Source of the DNA: Antilocapra americana
Lineage: Eukaryota; Chordata; Mammalia; Artiodactyla; Antilocapridae
Assembly (NCBI GenBank): GCA_007570785.1
Contig: ML660204.1
Location: forward strand, 1-64,000
Direction: 5' to 3'
DNA length: 64,000 nt
Under the pieces are notes generated by a model. That model saw only the letters and a program-made list of their open reading frames with translations, was not told the origin of the DNA and ran no database searches. The translations under genes were made by a program, and so were the position numbers. How positions within the stretch are numbered: the first letter of the stretch is position 1; the number at the start of each line of letters is the position of its first letter. Positions 10,985 to 22,312 of this stretch are shown piece after piece.

Positions 10985-13955
10985 GAACTTTCCTCTTGAA
11001 GCCAGTGTGAGTTTGTTCCTGCCATTCAAACTCACATTAAGTTCTGATTTAACATATTTGTATACTCACATCCCCTTCTCCCTTTACACGACAACTCCTG
11101 GTTCAAATAACCACATTGGAAATATAACAGACATCAAAGCCACAGGAGAGCTTAGAGTTCAACTCAACCTCCTTGCTGGGATACTATGGTCCAGAGAAAG
11201 AGAAGGACACATCCAAAGCTACACATGAGTTGAACCCACTTATTTTCCTCTTCCACTTCATGTCTTTTGGTTTGTTGAAATTTTCTTCTTGGGCAATCAC
11301 TTTATAAAACAATAGATTAAATAATTTTAATAAATTAATTAATTCTAATTGAAGGCTAATTACTTTACAATATTCTGGCGGTTTCTGCCATACATTGACA
11401 TGAATCAGCCATAGGTGTACATGTGTTCCTAACTCTGTCCTGAACCCCCTTTCCACCCCACTCCCCATCCCATCCCTCTGGGTTGTCCCAGAACACTGGC
11501 TTTGGGTGCCCTGCTTCATGCATCAAACTTGCACTGGTCATCTATTTCACATATGGTAATATACATATTTCAATGCTATTCTCTCAAATCATCCCACCCT
11601 CACCTTCTCCCACAGAGTCCCAAAATCTATTCTTTACATCTGTATCTCTTTTGCTATATTGCATATAGGGTCATCGTTACCATCTTTCTAAATGCTGTAT
11701 ATATGCCTTAATATGCTGTATTGGTGCTTCTCTTTCTGACTTACTTCACTCTGTATAATAGACTCCAGTTTCATCTGCCTTATTAGAACGGACTCAAATA
11801 CATTTTTTATAGCTGAGCAATATTCCATTGTGTATATGTACCACACTTTCTTATCCATTTTTCTGCCAATGAACATCTAGGTTATTTCCATGTCCTAGCT
11901 ACTGTAAACAGTGCTGCAGTGAACATTGGGCTGCACATGTCTCTTTCAATTCTGGTTTCCTCTGTGTGTATTCCCAGTAGTGGGTTTGCAGGTTTGTATG
12001 CAAGTTCCATTTCCAGTTTTTCTAATAAGTTTGTTTAAAAATAGATGCCTGAGTTCCTTCCTAGATACTTAGGGTCAGAAACTCTGGGGTGGCTGGCCAG
12101 AATTGGAAGTAACTGTACTAGGGCGGCTCACAGGTTCTTTACTTTGTGTTCTAAGAGCTGTGATTCCCACGCCATCTTCTGGAACCCCAATGCTGCCTAG
12201 ATATGACTGCACAACCCTAGGTGCTTATCCTGCTTCATCTTGTGTCACCTCATCAGCAACCAGGCAGGGATGTTACTGTCCTTATCTTGACTTTGGGGCA
12301 TGAGGCTCAGAAGGGGAGGATGACTTCCTCAAGGCCACACAGATGGGAAGGGGCAGAGCTGGAGAGTGCAGCCAGTTCTGCATCCTCTCCCACTGAGACC
12401 AGCTGTTCTGACTCTCAGTCTCTGGGGACTGCAGAAAGTCTCACTCTTTGGCCCCAGTATCCAGAATCCAGTAGGTCCAGGGCAGTACCCTGGCCATGGG
12501 CTTGGCAGTGCAGGTCTACTTTCACCACTGGTGCTCATGGCAACCCCCTAAGGAGGTTTGGAAAACCCCATTCCCCAATTCAGGAAACTGATGTTCAGGG
12601 AAAGGAGGTGAGTGGTCCAGGTCTCACCAGGACAGGAACCCAGCATTTGGGTCCCCAGGAAGGACCTTTCTCTCAGATCACATTGAGGCCATCTGGTGGG
12701 GCAGGAGAGTCCTTGCACTTAAGTATCCTGTTCATTCCTTGACCTCTGCTATTTGAGTTGGTTGTAATGCCTGGTGTATTGGGTCTATGTCAATGAGGAA
12801 CTCCCAGTCCAGGAAGCAGAGATGGGTGCCCACGTGGCATTTGGCTAGGAGCGCTGAAAGAGAGCTCCAGGTCAGCCAAGGTCAGTCTCCTTCATTCGGC
12901 CACCTGCACCTCAGCAGGGACCTGTAGCCCTGTAACAAAGTGAACGTGGGGTAGTTCCAGAGGCTTGTGTAGCTAATGTTCTTCATGCTGACTGTGGTCC
13001 CATCATCAGAGCACAGGTCAAGTGCCCAGTCCTGGGGCTTGGACATGGAGGACCCCATCCAGCAGAGCCTTGGACTGGTCAGTAGACTCACCTCCCAGGC
13101 TGTCTGTACCCAGTTCTGCAAACATCTGAGGCCCTGCTTCCCCTTGATATGGGCACGGAGCTGAGAGTTGTACAGAAATCTTGTGCATAGAGTTACCCTG
13201 AATCAGGAACACAGCCCGGGGGCCCAAGTGTGATGTAGTGAATTCAGACCTGATATTGCCCCAGGCTACAGCTGCCTCATTGGAAAATGTTGAGACAACT
13301 CCATGCCTAGTGGTGGAATGGAAATTACAATACCCCAGCTCTGGGGTTGGGCAGACTGGGTTAGACCCTTCTTTTTGCCTGTTGCTGGCTGTGTGGCCTG
13401 GGCAAGGAACTTCATCTCCCTGAGCCTCAGGTCCCCTATGTGCGAAATGGAACTAACTATGGCCCTCTCCTCCCAGGGCTGCTGTGAGAAGTGGTGGGAT
13501 GTTGTGTGTAGGCCCCTGATATGTGGTTACTACAGTGATGTTGATGATTATAATTGTTGCTGGTATCTGGTCACCTCACTCCCCTCCATCTCCGGTCTCT
13601 TATCTGTTTATGACCCTGCTGTGCATAGTTATGGAGAGGTGGTAGTGAGTAGATTAAGCAGCCAATATGCTTAATCAGTTGCAACTGCATTTCTTATTTT
13701 TGCATGTAGTAAGACTAATGAGCTCAAATGGTCTTAGATCTACAATATACCTATGTTCACAAATTCTGGCACCCTTGGGTGCTGAGATATAGCCCTTGGC
13801 ACAGATGATTCCTCATTCTGCCCCAGTTTCCCTTCTGAGATCAAGTTAGGGAGTCTCATGTAAGACTCTGATTGATTGTAGGGCCTGGATAGAGCGTTCT
13901 GCCAAAATGTCCTCCCAGGAAACTCCTGGGCTTGGAGGGAAGGATTGATTAGTGA
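10985..13955 (+). repeat. Inverted duplicon arm (partner of 1-1,700)
   Basis: Reverse-complement partner of 1-1,700, interrupted by an L1 fragment. The part 13,470-14,020 is in addition the inverted partner of 16,205-16,780, with a 2.2-kb spacer. Confidence 0.75.
11330..12035 (-). mobile_element. Bovine-type L1 3'-end fragment
   Basis: Reverse-oriented L1 3' UTR and distal ORF2-type sequence. It includes the reverse complement of the segment around 'tggtacatatacacaatgga', also present in forward orientation at 14,710 and 51,145. Confidence 0.75.
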
Positions 13956-14531
13956 CGTCTTCCACAAATTCAGGAGGAGAGAGTGAAGACACTGCATGTT
14001 TGCCAGTGCAGAACCAGGTCGTCTCTAAGGGCCCTGCAGCCAGTGGTGGGCATATAGACGCCACATGTTCATGGAGGGTGTGACCCAGAAACTTGTCTGG
14101 TGCTGCAGGAAGGAGGAGACCTGGATCTGGTTCCAGTCTTGGCTCTTTAATAACCTGCTTTGTGACTCCGACCAAGACATTTGTTTCCTCACAGCGGTTC
14201 TGTTTCCTCTAACTACAAAATGAGCAGTGGTTCTCTGCTAAACAGGTGACACTTCAGGGCTCTGAGGTGATAGGGAACATCTGGGGCTTCACTGCCACAT
14301 TCCACCAGATGGAGCACCCGGCACTCTTGCCTTGCAGGAATCACACCTGCTCCTTGGGCAGAGAGATAACTGCCTACTCACTGAGACCATGAGGGCTAGG
14401 ACCAGAGGGCATCATCCCTAGGACCTGATACACAGATGCTCAAGAAACATTCATTATCTCACCCGTAGAAACATTTTACTTTATTACTGATTAATTAAAG
14501 TGTACATATTTAGACATCCATTCATTTTATT

Positions 14532-15202
14532 TATAACAGCACAAAGACCTGCCATATGACCCAGCAATCCCACTGCTGGGCATATACACCGAGGAAACCA
14601 GAATTGAAAGAGCCACATGTACCCCAATGTTCATCGCTGCATTGTTTACAATAGCCAGGACATGGAAGCAACCTAGATGCCCATCAACTGACGAATGGAT
14701 AAGAAAGCTGTGGTACATATACACAATGGAATATTACTCAGCATTAAAAAAAAATTCATTTGAAGCAATTCTACTCAGATGGACGAAACTGGAGCCCATT
14801 ATCCAGAGTGAAGTAAGCCAGAAGCAAAAACAACAATACAGTATATTAACGCATATATATGGAATTTAGAAAGACGGTAACGAGAACCCAACATACGAGA
14901 CAGCAAAAGGAACGCAGATGTATAGAATAGACTCGTGGACTCTGTGGAAGAAGGCAAGGGTGGGATGATATGGGAGAATGGCATTGAAACATGTTAATTA
15001 TCATATATCTAATCAATCGCCAGCCCAGGATTGATGCTCGGGGCTGGTGCAGGGAGATTTCCCCGGGGGGGGGAGGGAAGAGGGAGGGGGGTTCCGGAGG
15101 GGAAGCATATGTAAACCCATGGTGATATCATGACAATGTATGGCAAAAACAATTAAAAAAATAAAAAATTAAAAAAAAAATAAATAAATATAACAGCACA
15201 AA
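14532..15202 (+). mobile_element. 5'-truncated L1 with target-site duplication
   Basis: The L1 body at 14,546-15,188 ends in an A-rich tail. It is flanked by identical 14-bp copies of 'tataacagcacaaa' at 14,532-14,545 and 15,189-15,202. The paralogous site near 40,830-40,855 is empty and has a single copy of this motif with one change. This is a clear retrotransposition that followed the segmental duplication. Confidence 0.9.
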
Positions 15203-16204
15203 AAGCTTGCTCTTAGACTCATCCTTAGGTGTGCACCCCAGACTTTTCCCTTGTTGGTTGTGTGACAGCAAGCAAGTGACCTGACTTATCTGAGCTCTAC
15301 TTTTTTTCTTCTTTTAAACATGAAGTCAGAAATAGAATGTCCTAGGACATTCTGGTTGCCTTAGAAGAGCTGCCTGGGGAACTAACTGAGGAAATGTCAG
15401 TAGAGAGCCCAGGCTAACTTCATAGATAAGGTGCTCCATGAATAATAGCCATCATTGTCATTACTATTACTGCAATCAACAGTAGGGAGTGGTGACCAAA
15501 GACATCATTCAGGAGCCTAGGAAAACAGGGAGGGTGACAAGGGTGAGTTTGTGCACTTCTTGGAAGTATGATGGAGCTGGATTCACATCCTAGCTCTGCC
15601 TTGTGAACTTTGCCTCTCGTAACTCAGCTAACTCACCTGGAAATACTGAATCAGTCTGAAGGGTACACAAGTTAAAATGTATAAACCCAGACACACAGTC
15701 CCTAGAAATGTGCTCTCCTTGCTCTTCCGCTGGAGTGGGAGCCTCACAAGGCAGGGATCTTGTCTGTTCTGGTCCCTGACATGTCCCCTGTGTCATAACA
15801 ATGCCTTGTGATCGTAGCTGATAAACAAATGCTCCCTGGCGTGTTGTTGTCTGTGTTCATATAGCACAGAGGTCAGGGACACTGCCCACGGCTGACTTCC
15901 CTGAGGGAGAGCTACACCGCTCTGTTTCAAGTACCTTCTGTGCACATCTGCCTCTCCCCAGACACTGGGCACTTCTGCTGCGTTAGGACCCACCCCTCCC
16001 TTATCTGGTCCCTCTCTGTTCAGGTGACCACGGGTGTGTGCGTGCTTTAGACCATGGGCCAGGCTGGTCTGAGTGTTCTCCGCTATGCGCACTGCTCCAC
16101 CTGGTGGGAATGTAGCAAGTAGCCCACATTTGCTCCTGACTACCTCTCAAAGACCCAAGGGGTCAGCTGTGTAGCAGAGAAGCTGATGATTTTGTAGTTG
16201 GAGG

Positions 16205-16780
16205 AAACGGAGACATGACCTGATTCTGCCCTGGCAAACATGCAGTCGTTCCACTCTCCCCTCTGAACTTGGGCAGACATCACTAATCAATCCTGCCCTC
16301 AAAGCCCAGGACTGCTTGGGAGGGCTTCTCTGCAGAAAGCTCCATCCAGTCCCTACAATCAGTGAGGTGTACTGCATACCATTGGTCTTAGAGTCTCTAA
16401 CTCATTCCTGGATGGGCAGCTGAGGCTGAACGAGAAATGTACCCCTCAAAAACTAGCCACCAAGGGAGACAGTATATGTAGACACAAGTGTACTAGAAGT
16501 CTGAGCCCATATAGCTCGTGTGGTCTTTACAGCACACAAAATAGGAAATGTAGTTGCCATTGATGAAGCATAAAACATTGGATGTTTGATCTCATCAGTT
16601 CATTCTCTCCATAATCCTGTGCAGTGGGGTCATGTACAGATGGGAGACTGAGGTGGAGAGGAGTGAAGTGACCAGACACGAGGATCATAGCATCATCATC
16701 ACTGGTGTGACTGTGTATCAGGGGCCTGCTCACATGGTCCCACGGCACCTTCACAGCACACTTGGGAGAAGAATCCCAAG
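16205..16780 (-). repeat. Second inverted arm (partner of 13,470-14,020)
   Basis: On the minus strand this matches 13,470-14,020 with moderate divergence, for example 'ctggcaaacatgcagt' in both. The same segment is a direct copy of the window's first 480 bases. It marks the 3' flank of copy 2 just as 1-1,700 marks that of copy 1. Confidence 0.75.
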
Positions 16781-16784
16781 TGCA

Positions 16785-16995
16785 TGAGTGCTAAGTTGCT
16801 TCAGTTGTGTCCAACTCTGTGCGACCCTAAGGAGTGTAGCCTGCCAAGTTCCTCAGTCCTTGTGATTCTCCAGGCCAGAGAATAATGGAGTGGGTTGCCA
16901 TGCCCTGTTGCTGATGGACAGGGAGGCCTGGCGTGCTGCGATTCATGGGGTCGCAAAGAGTCCGACACGACTGAGCGACTGAACTGGAACTGGAA
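16785..16995. mobile_element. BovA2-type SINE
   Basis: Ruminant SINE ending near 'ccgacacgactgagcgactg'. It interrupts the 3'-flanking duplicon and is absent at the matching place in copy 1. Confidence 0.75.
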
Positions 16996-16999
16996 CACA

Positions 17000-18880
17000 C
17001 AGAAATCAAACTGTTGCTTTCAGCTTATACAGTGATGAATGTCAACTATTTCTCACTAAAAATGGGGGAAAAGATGATTAAAAAATGCAAACCATAATCA
17101 TGAGAACTGACACTTCCTGAACCCTCTGTCTGTCTGGGACAATGATAACAAGGGAGTTTGGGTAGATGTATCAGCTAGAAAACATGGTCTCTTTGTTGGG
17201 GAAATATTGTGGAGTGGCCCCCCACTTACCAGGAGACAGCTCCTGAGCAGAGTCTTAGGGCTGATGAGAATTGAGAAGCTGGAGGGGGAAGGAATGATGA
17301 CCAAGAGGATCAGCCTGGACAGAGGCTCAGCCCTGACCCAAGTGGGCTACCACTCAAGAGAAGCTCTGAGTTGTGAGACCTCCTTGTGTACTTCTGTGGG
17401 AGTTGGAATTGTCACAAAACACAGACAGAAAGGAAAACTCTCATCCCTTTGCTATGGCCAGTAGGAGAAGAACAAGATTTGGAGGCCATCGACTTCACAT
17501 GAATTCTAGCTTTGCCTCTGACCAGCTGTGGGACCCTGGAGAAATCATTTCGCCTCTCCTCTGGAGATTCACTTGCCACACACTCCTCAAGAACCATTCA
17601 CCGCATCACTCAGTAAAAGTCAGAATCTAATGAGATACAGCGTATAAAGATTCTAGACATGGTTTCTCGACACTGTTGGCAGTAATCCCAGTCTATAGAG
17701 GGTGACATTCATCTTGCGCACACCAATTTCAGACTCTGGTGAAGCGCTTTCCACTCATTGGCTCGTTGAATTCTCACATCAACACAACTAGGGAGGTTTC
17801 ACTGTTAACTCCACTGGGGAGGTGAGAGACTGTGGTTCTGAGAGGTTAAGTAAGTTGCTTGGGGTCACACAGCTGGCAACAGCAGAGGCCAAGGCATGCT
17901 CAGCTTTGCCCAACCTCTGACCTCACACTGTGTCAGCAGTCCCTGGCACAGCCTGAACTGATGTCTCCTGAGAGAGCTGGTCAAAGGCCCCGCGCTGCCC
18001 CAGGGGCTCAAGGACCCCTACAGTGGTTTGACCTTGTGGGACATCCTTCAGACAGAAGGGCCTTGAGTGTAGTGGCCACCTCTACAGACCTCTGTGTGAC
18101 CCCGGCCTCTCTTACCCCGAGTCTCCCATGAGGACGACGGTGGTTCTTCCCGCACAGAATTGCACACAGCACTGAGATGGCTCCTTGGGAAAATGGGGAG
18201 ATGTTTCCTGGCCCTCTTGGCAGGAAAATCAGATGGCCTCCTGGAAAGGGGAGTCTGGGGGACCCTGAGGAGATAGCCCGGGTCAGTCTTCTGCAGTGGT
18301 GATGCAGCTGTAAGTAAGGGGTGCTCTGCTCCCCACTCCAAGGCCAAGGGGAAGCTGAGGGCTTGCAAGTTGAGGAGACAGAAGGGCCATGAAAGGACCT
18401 CATCAGTCCTTTGCGGGAGAGATCAAGGCCAGGACAGCGGGACCTGCTGGGCGCTGGGAAGAGGTGGCTGAGTACTGGAAGATGGGATGTCACCTCTCTG
18501 AGCAAGGGATCCCATAGCCATGGGTTTAAATCCTAGTCCTATCAGTTACTACGCTGTCACCTCAATGAGTCTCTTATCTTCTATGAGCCTCAGTTTCCGA
18601 CAAGAGTTGTGTCTCCTGGTAGAAGGGTGCTGTCAGGGAGTCATGAGGTCAGGTGTGCTGGTGAAGACAACCCTCCATCATGTTGGTGGTGTTAGCAGAA
18701 GCAGAAGGATGCTGTCTCCACGTGCCCATCCTGGCCTGGGCCTCAGTGTTCCCATTTGTAAGACAAGGAGGTGGGGCTGGATATCCCCAAGTTCCCATCC
18801 AGCTTTGATTCCAGGTCTCTGATGTCCTGATTGTCCATATCTCGCCTTCCCTGAAATCCCAGTGGAAGGAATGCCACGGA
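17000..18880. repeat. 3'-flanking duplicon of copy 2
   Basis: Direct copy of 2,385-4,280. No gene is seen. MIR-like pieces recur at the same relative places, for example about 17,500-17,600 and 18,525-18,600. Confidence 0.7.
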
Positions 18881-18885
18881 CCACA

Positions 18886-19001
18886 CAGGAGGTGCAGAAA
18901 TGGCTTTTTATTGCTGGGGGTGGAGGACAAGGAGCATAGGGTGTCCTGACTGTGAGGAGGAGTATCTGAGAGGTGTCCTTGACTGGGCTCAGTTGTCACT
19001 C
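18886..19001 (-). pseudogene. Copy 2 E9 (3' UTR)
   Basis: Acceptor CAG at 19,002-19,004 and AATAAA (minus) at 18,907-18,912. Confidence 0.65.
18907..18912 (-). terminator. Poly-A signal of copy 2
   Basis: Minus-strand AATAAA, conserved in place with copies 1 and 3. Confidence 0.65.
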
Positions 19002-19122
19002 CTGGGGGATGGTGGCAGGACCGATCATTCCAGAGGGAGACGGGTCAGAGATTCAGTCATGTCCCCTGGAACCAATCTGGAAGGAGAGCCGGTATGAGGC
19101 ATGGACACCCCGCGGCCCTTAC

Positions 19123-19181
19123 TGGCTCCTGCGTTCATCAGGCATGGCTGCCAGAGTGCTTTCCCCGAAACCCTGCCAGCT
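19123..19181 (-). pseudogene. Copy 2 E8 (3' UTR)
   Basis: Acceptor CTCAG at 19,182-19,186 and donor GTAAGG at 19,117-19,122. It is downstream of the E7 stop. Confidence 0.55.
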
Positions 19182-19641
19182 CTGAGGATGGGGGAGGGAC
19201 TGGCACCAGTGGTTTGGGGTCTTTCTCTGGCACCTGGCACTGACCCCTCCTCATCCCTTCACCTTTCCACCCTCTCACCTAACAACGGCTGATGTGAAAA
19301 GACTGGGCAGGGGCCATGATGAGTCAGGGTTCAGGGCTCAGCGTATGGTCATAATTGATCAGACTGAGATGCAGGTTAGGTCTCTGCCCATGACCAGCCT
19401 CAGGGCTCAGTCAACTACTGTGTTCTGGGCTCAGTCAGGGAACAGAATCAAGTGCAGTCTGAGTGTGTGAGTTAGGGTCAGGACTCGGTAACATCAGGGC
19501 TCAGCCTGCTACTAGAGAAAGAAGAGAAGCCAAGCTTTGCTTCTGCTTCTCCCCAGGCTGCTGCGTGTGTGTGTGTGTGTCTGTGTGTGTCAGGAGGGTG
19601 CCCATCCTCCCTCAGCCCAGGGTCCAGAGCCAGGCCCTTAC

Positions 19642-19713
19642 CAGCAGGCAGGCTTTGCAGTGGATTTCCTCCTCTGTTCTATTCATTTTTGTGTTGGAGT
19701 TTATAAACTTCCT
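19642..19713 (-). CDS. Copy 2 E7, contains stop codon
   Basis: Acceptor CTTTCAG and donor GTAAGG. In the phase from E6 it reads Glu-Glu-Val-Tyr-Lys-Leu-Gln-His-Lys-Asn-Glu and then TAG at 19,679-19,681. Confidence 0.65.
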
Positions 19714-20568
19714 CTGAAAGAACAAATCATTAGGAGTCAGGCTCCAACACTGGAACACAAATAGAAATCAGACACCAGTGGCTGCCACCCTCCAGCGGGA
19801 CAGCCGTGGGACCTCTAATACGTCACTCCATCTCTCTGAGCCTCAGTTAGTTCATCTGTAAAATGGGTATGATGCTATTACCCATCCCCACAGGGTCATT
19901 GCAAGGATCCAAAGACATAGTGCTTAGGAAGCACAGAGTGATAACCCAAGGAACTGAGCCTGTGGCTATTTTCTAGAAGGCCTGCCCCCAGGACCCTGAC
20001 ACTGTCACTCATCCCATTTCTGTTATCCCACAGCCCCAGTAACAGTCATGCCAGAGACCCAGATCGAGGAAAGGCCCCAGGAGCTGGAGGTAAAGCCACA
20101 GCGCATCATAAGAAGGGAAAAGAAAGGGGTGGTGTTTATTAACAATGCCTCCTGGATATTACGCTCTTTCTGCTTTTTCTTTAAATCCACTCATCTGCTT
20201 GGCTGATATAATCTCCTTTCACCTGGGAGGAACCCAAGGCTCAGAGAGGTGGAGCCAGCTGACCCCCACCCCACAGTTGCTCAGTAGCAGACCCAGGATT
20301 TGAATCCAGATCTGGCCCGTCCTCTTTCTCACATCATTCTGGGCAGCAGGTTCTGCCAGTGGACAAAGGAGGGCAGTGGAAGCTCTCAGAGGCCCACAGA
20401 GGCCATCAGTCTGCAGGGACCCCTCTCCAGACTTGCTTAGGACGAAGGGTCCTGAGCTTCTCCAGAGTCCCCTGACCAGACCTGCCAGTGCAGCAGGCAC
20501 AGAGTGGCCGCGCCTCGTGTGAGGCTGCAGAGGGAGCCCCCTCACCCCTTCCCCGGGCTGTGACTTAC

Positions 20569-20632
20569 CTATGCGGTTCTTAACATAATCCGCATCCAGG
20601 TTTTCAAGGAGGCTGCGGACTGCTGGGCACAG
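20569..20632 (-). CDS. Copy 2 E6 (Leu-Cys-Pro helix)
   Basis: 64 nt, acceptor CCTCAG, donor GTAAGT. It reads Leu-Cys-Pro-Ala-Val-Arg-Ser-Leu-Leu-Glu-Asn-Leu-Asp and on to Arg-Ile. It is intact and keeps the disulfide cysteine. Confidence 0.75.
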
Positions 20633-21665
20633 CTGAGGGTCACAAGGAGGGAAAGAGACACAGAAAGAGAGAAATGGAAAGAGAGAGGGAAGGAAGGAAA
20701 GAGGTCAAGAGGTGAGGAGGAAGAGGAGAAATGGGAGAAGAAGACTGATTATTATCTGCTGTGAGCACCCTGCCCACCACCCAGAGAGATGCTCAGTATT
20801 GGGGATCTCAGAACTTCTGACCCTTAGGATTCTAAAACAGTGAAAACCTAGAAGGCCAAAATCTGAGCGCCAGACAACACTAGACTCCTAAAACCTCCGA
20901 ATATTAGAATCCTAGAACCTTAAAGAATCTAGACTTTTAACGTTCCAGAACCCTGTGCTCCTAGAAACATTGACCTCTAAATCTGAAACTTAATAGAGTT
21001 AAATGGGGCCCTGGGAACTATAGGGAAATGGTTTTGTGTTTTTCACAATTTTGTGTGCCTATAATTTCCTGAGGAGGTGGCTTAAATGCAAATTATTGAG
21101 CAGCAGATCTTGGGTAGGACCTGTAGTCTGCATTTCTAATGAGTGTCTGTGGGAGGTCAGTGCTGCTGGTCTGAGGAACACACTTTCGCAGTGACTCAAG
21201 TTCAGTAAATCACAGAACAGCATGGAAGATTTTTCTTTTTTAAATAAAGCCAGATTCTCAGCCTCCTTCCAGAGTGACTAATACAGAATCTTTGGAATTT
21301 GGGGTACAAGGCACATATTTTTTTTATATGATCCATATAAATCTGAACTATGGTATGTATAGCTTTGTATTTAAATTAATTAAAATTGTCCTGAATTAAG
21401 AAAAATATTAGCTAAAAGGCCTGCTGGCAGTTCATGGGTATGGTAAATCGTTCAAGTATAGGACAAGTGATTTCAGCTCATTTCGGGCTCCTGCTCACCT
21501 TCCTCCCCAGGCCAGGCTGAGTGAAGAGGAACAGGTAGCAACTCAGAGCCCAAAGGGAAGTTAGCCCCTCAGAAAGGAAAGTGCCCAGAGAGTACAGCCT
21601 GGCAGGGAAAGTCACACCTGCCTCCACCAAGCCTGGCTCTGCACCTCCAGGAGTGGAAGACTCAC

Positions 21666-21747
21666 CTCATACTGTGTTACCAGGGTCAGCACCTCATTCA
21701 CGAGGCTGGTCGCAAAGTTTAGAACCCCATTGAGCAGTCCAATGTGG
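21666..21747 (-). CDS. Copy 2 E5
   Basis: 82 nt, acceptor CTCCAG, donor GTGAGT. It encodes an amphipathic helix (Gly-Leu-Leu-Asn-Gly-Val-Leu-Asn and on to Thr-Gln-Tyr-Glu). It is in frame with E4 and E6. Confidence 0.75.
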
Positions 21748-21954
21748 CTGGAGAAGAAAGAAAACTGGTAAAGCTCAGTGAAGTTGGTGGAGGAACCAAG
21801 CAAGAGCAATGGGAAGAGGATGGAAGATGATGGGGCATTGTGAAGTCAGATGACTTGAGCCTCTACCAGGGAGATCATCACTTAGAACCCCATGGTTGAC
21901 CAGCGGCCCACACCAATAGCTCATGAGAGTCTCATCACAACCCTGAGAACTCAT

Positions 21955-22135
21955 CCATCCATCCATTCATTCTGTTATCCATCCATCCATTCTTCTATCC
22001 ATCCATCCATCCATCAATCAATCCAACCATCCATTCTTCCATCCATCCATCTATGCACCCACCCATTCTTTCATCCATCCATTCATTCTTCTGTCCATCC
22101 AGTCATCTAGTATCCATTCATTCATTAGTCAGCAC
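21955..22135 (+). repeat. (ATCC)n microsatellite
   Basis: Imperfect tetranucleotide array in the intron ahead of E5. It is shared with copy 3 at 30,024-30,150, so it is older than the duplication. Confidence 0.9.
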
Positions 22136-22228
22136 ATATTTATAGAGCACTAACTATGTGCCTGGAACCAAGCCTGTCTGGGAACACAGGGAGGAACAAA
22201 GCACAAGCAGTTCCTAATGTGGTACTTA

Positions 22229-22312
22229 AATATTTGGTTGGCTTAAAGGTTCGTTTGGAGTTTTCTGTAATAGGCTAATGAAAAACCCAAAGACTCTTTG
22301 ATCACCCCAGTA
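22229..22312. mobile_element. Mariner-type MITE (short palindromic)
   Basis: An 84-bp element with terminal inverted repeats and the 'aaaggttcgtttg' core of the abundant ruminant mini-mariner. Shared with copy 3 at 30,238-30,322. Elements of this kind are known to underlie the bovine miR-2284/2285 hairpins; expression here is unknown. Confidence 0.7.

Larger units (their letters stand above)
10030..16100. repeat. 5'-flanking duplicon (matches 36,660-43,900)
   Basis: Direct, diverged copy of the region upstream of BSP30-like copy 3. I found no matched coding exon in either copy. Any noncoding first exon and promoter of the BSP30 units should lie in this block or the 1.5 kb beside E1, but I could not place them. 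The two copies differ mainly by private L1, BovB and SINE insertions. Confidence 0.75.

Noticed and set aside
21955..22135. CRISPR-like regular array
   Set aside because: A simple ATCC microsatellite without spacers, in a mammalian genome.
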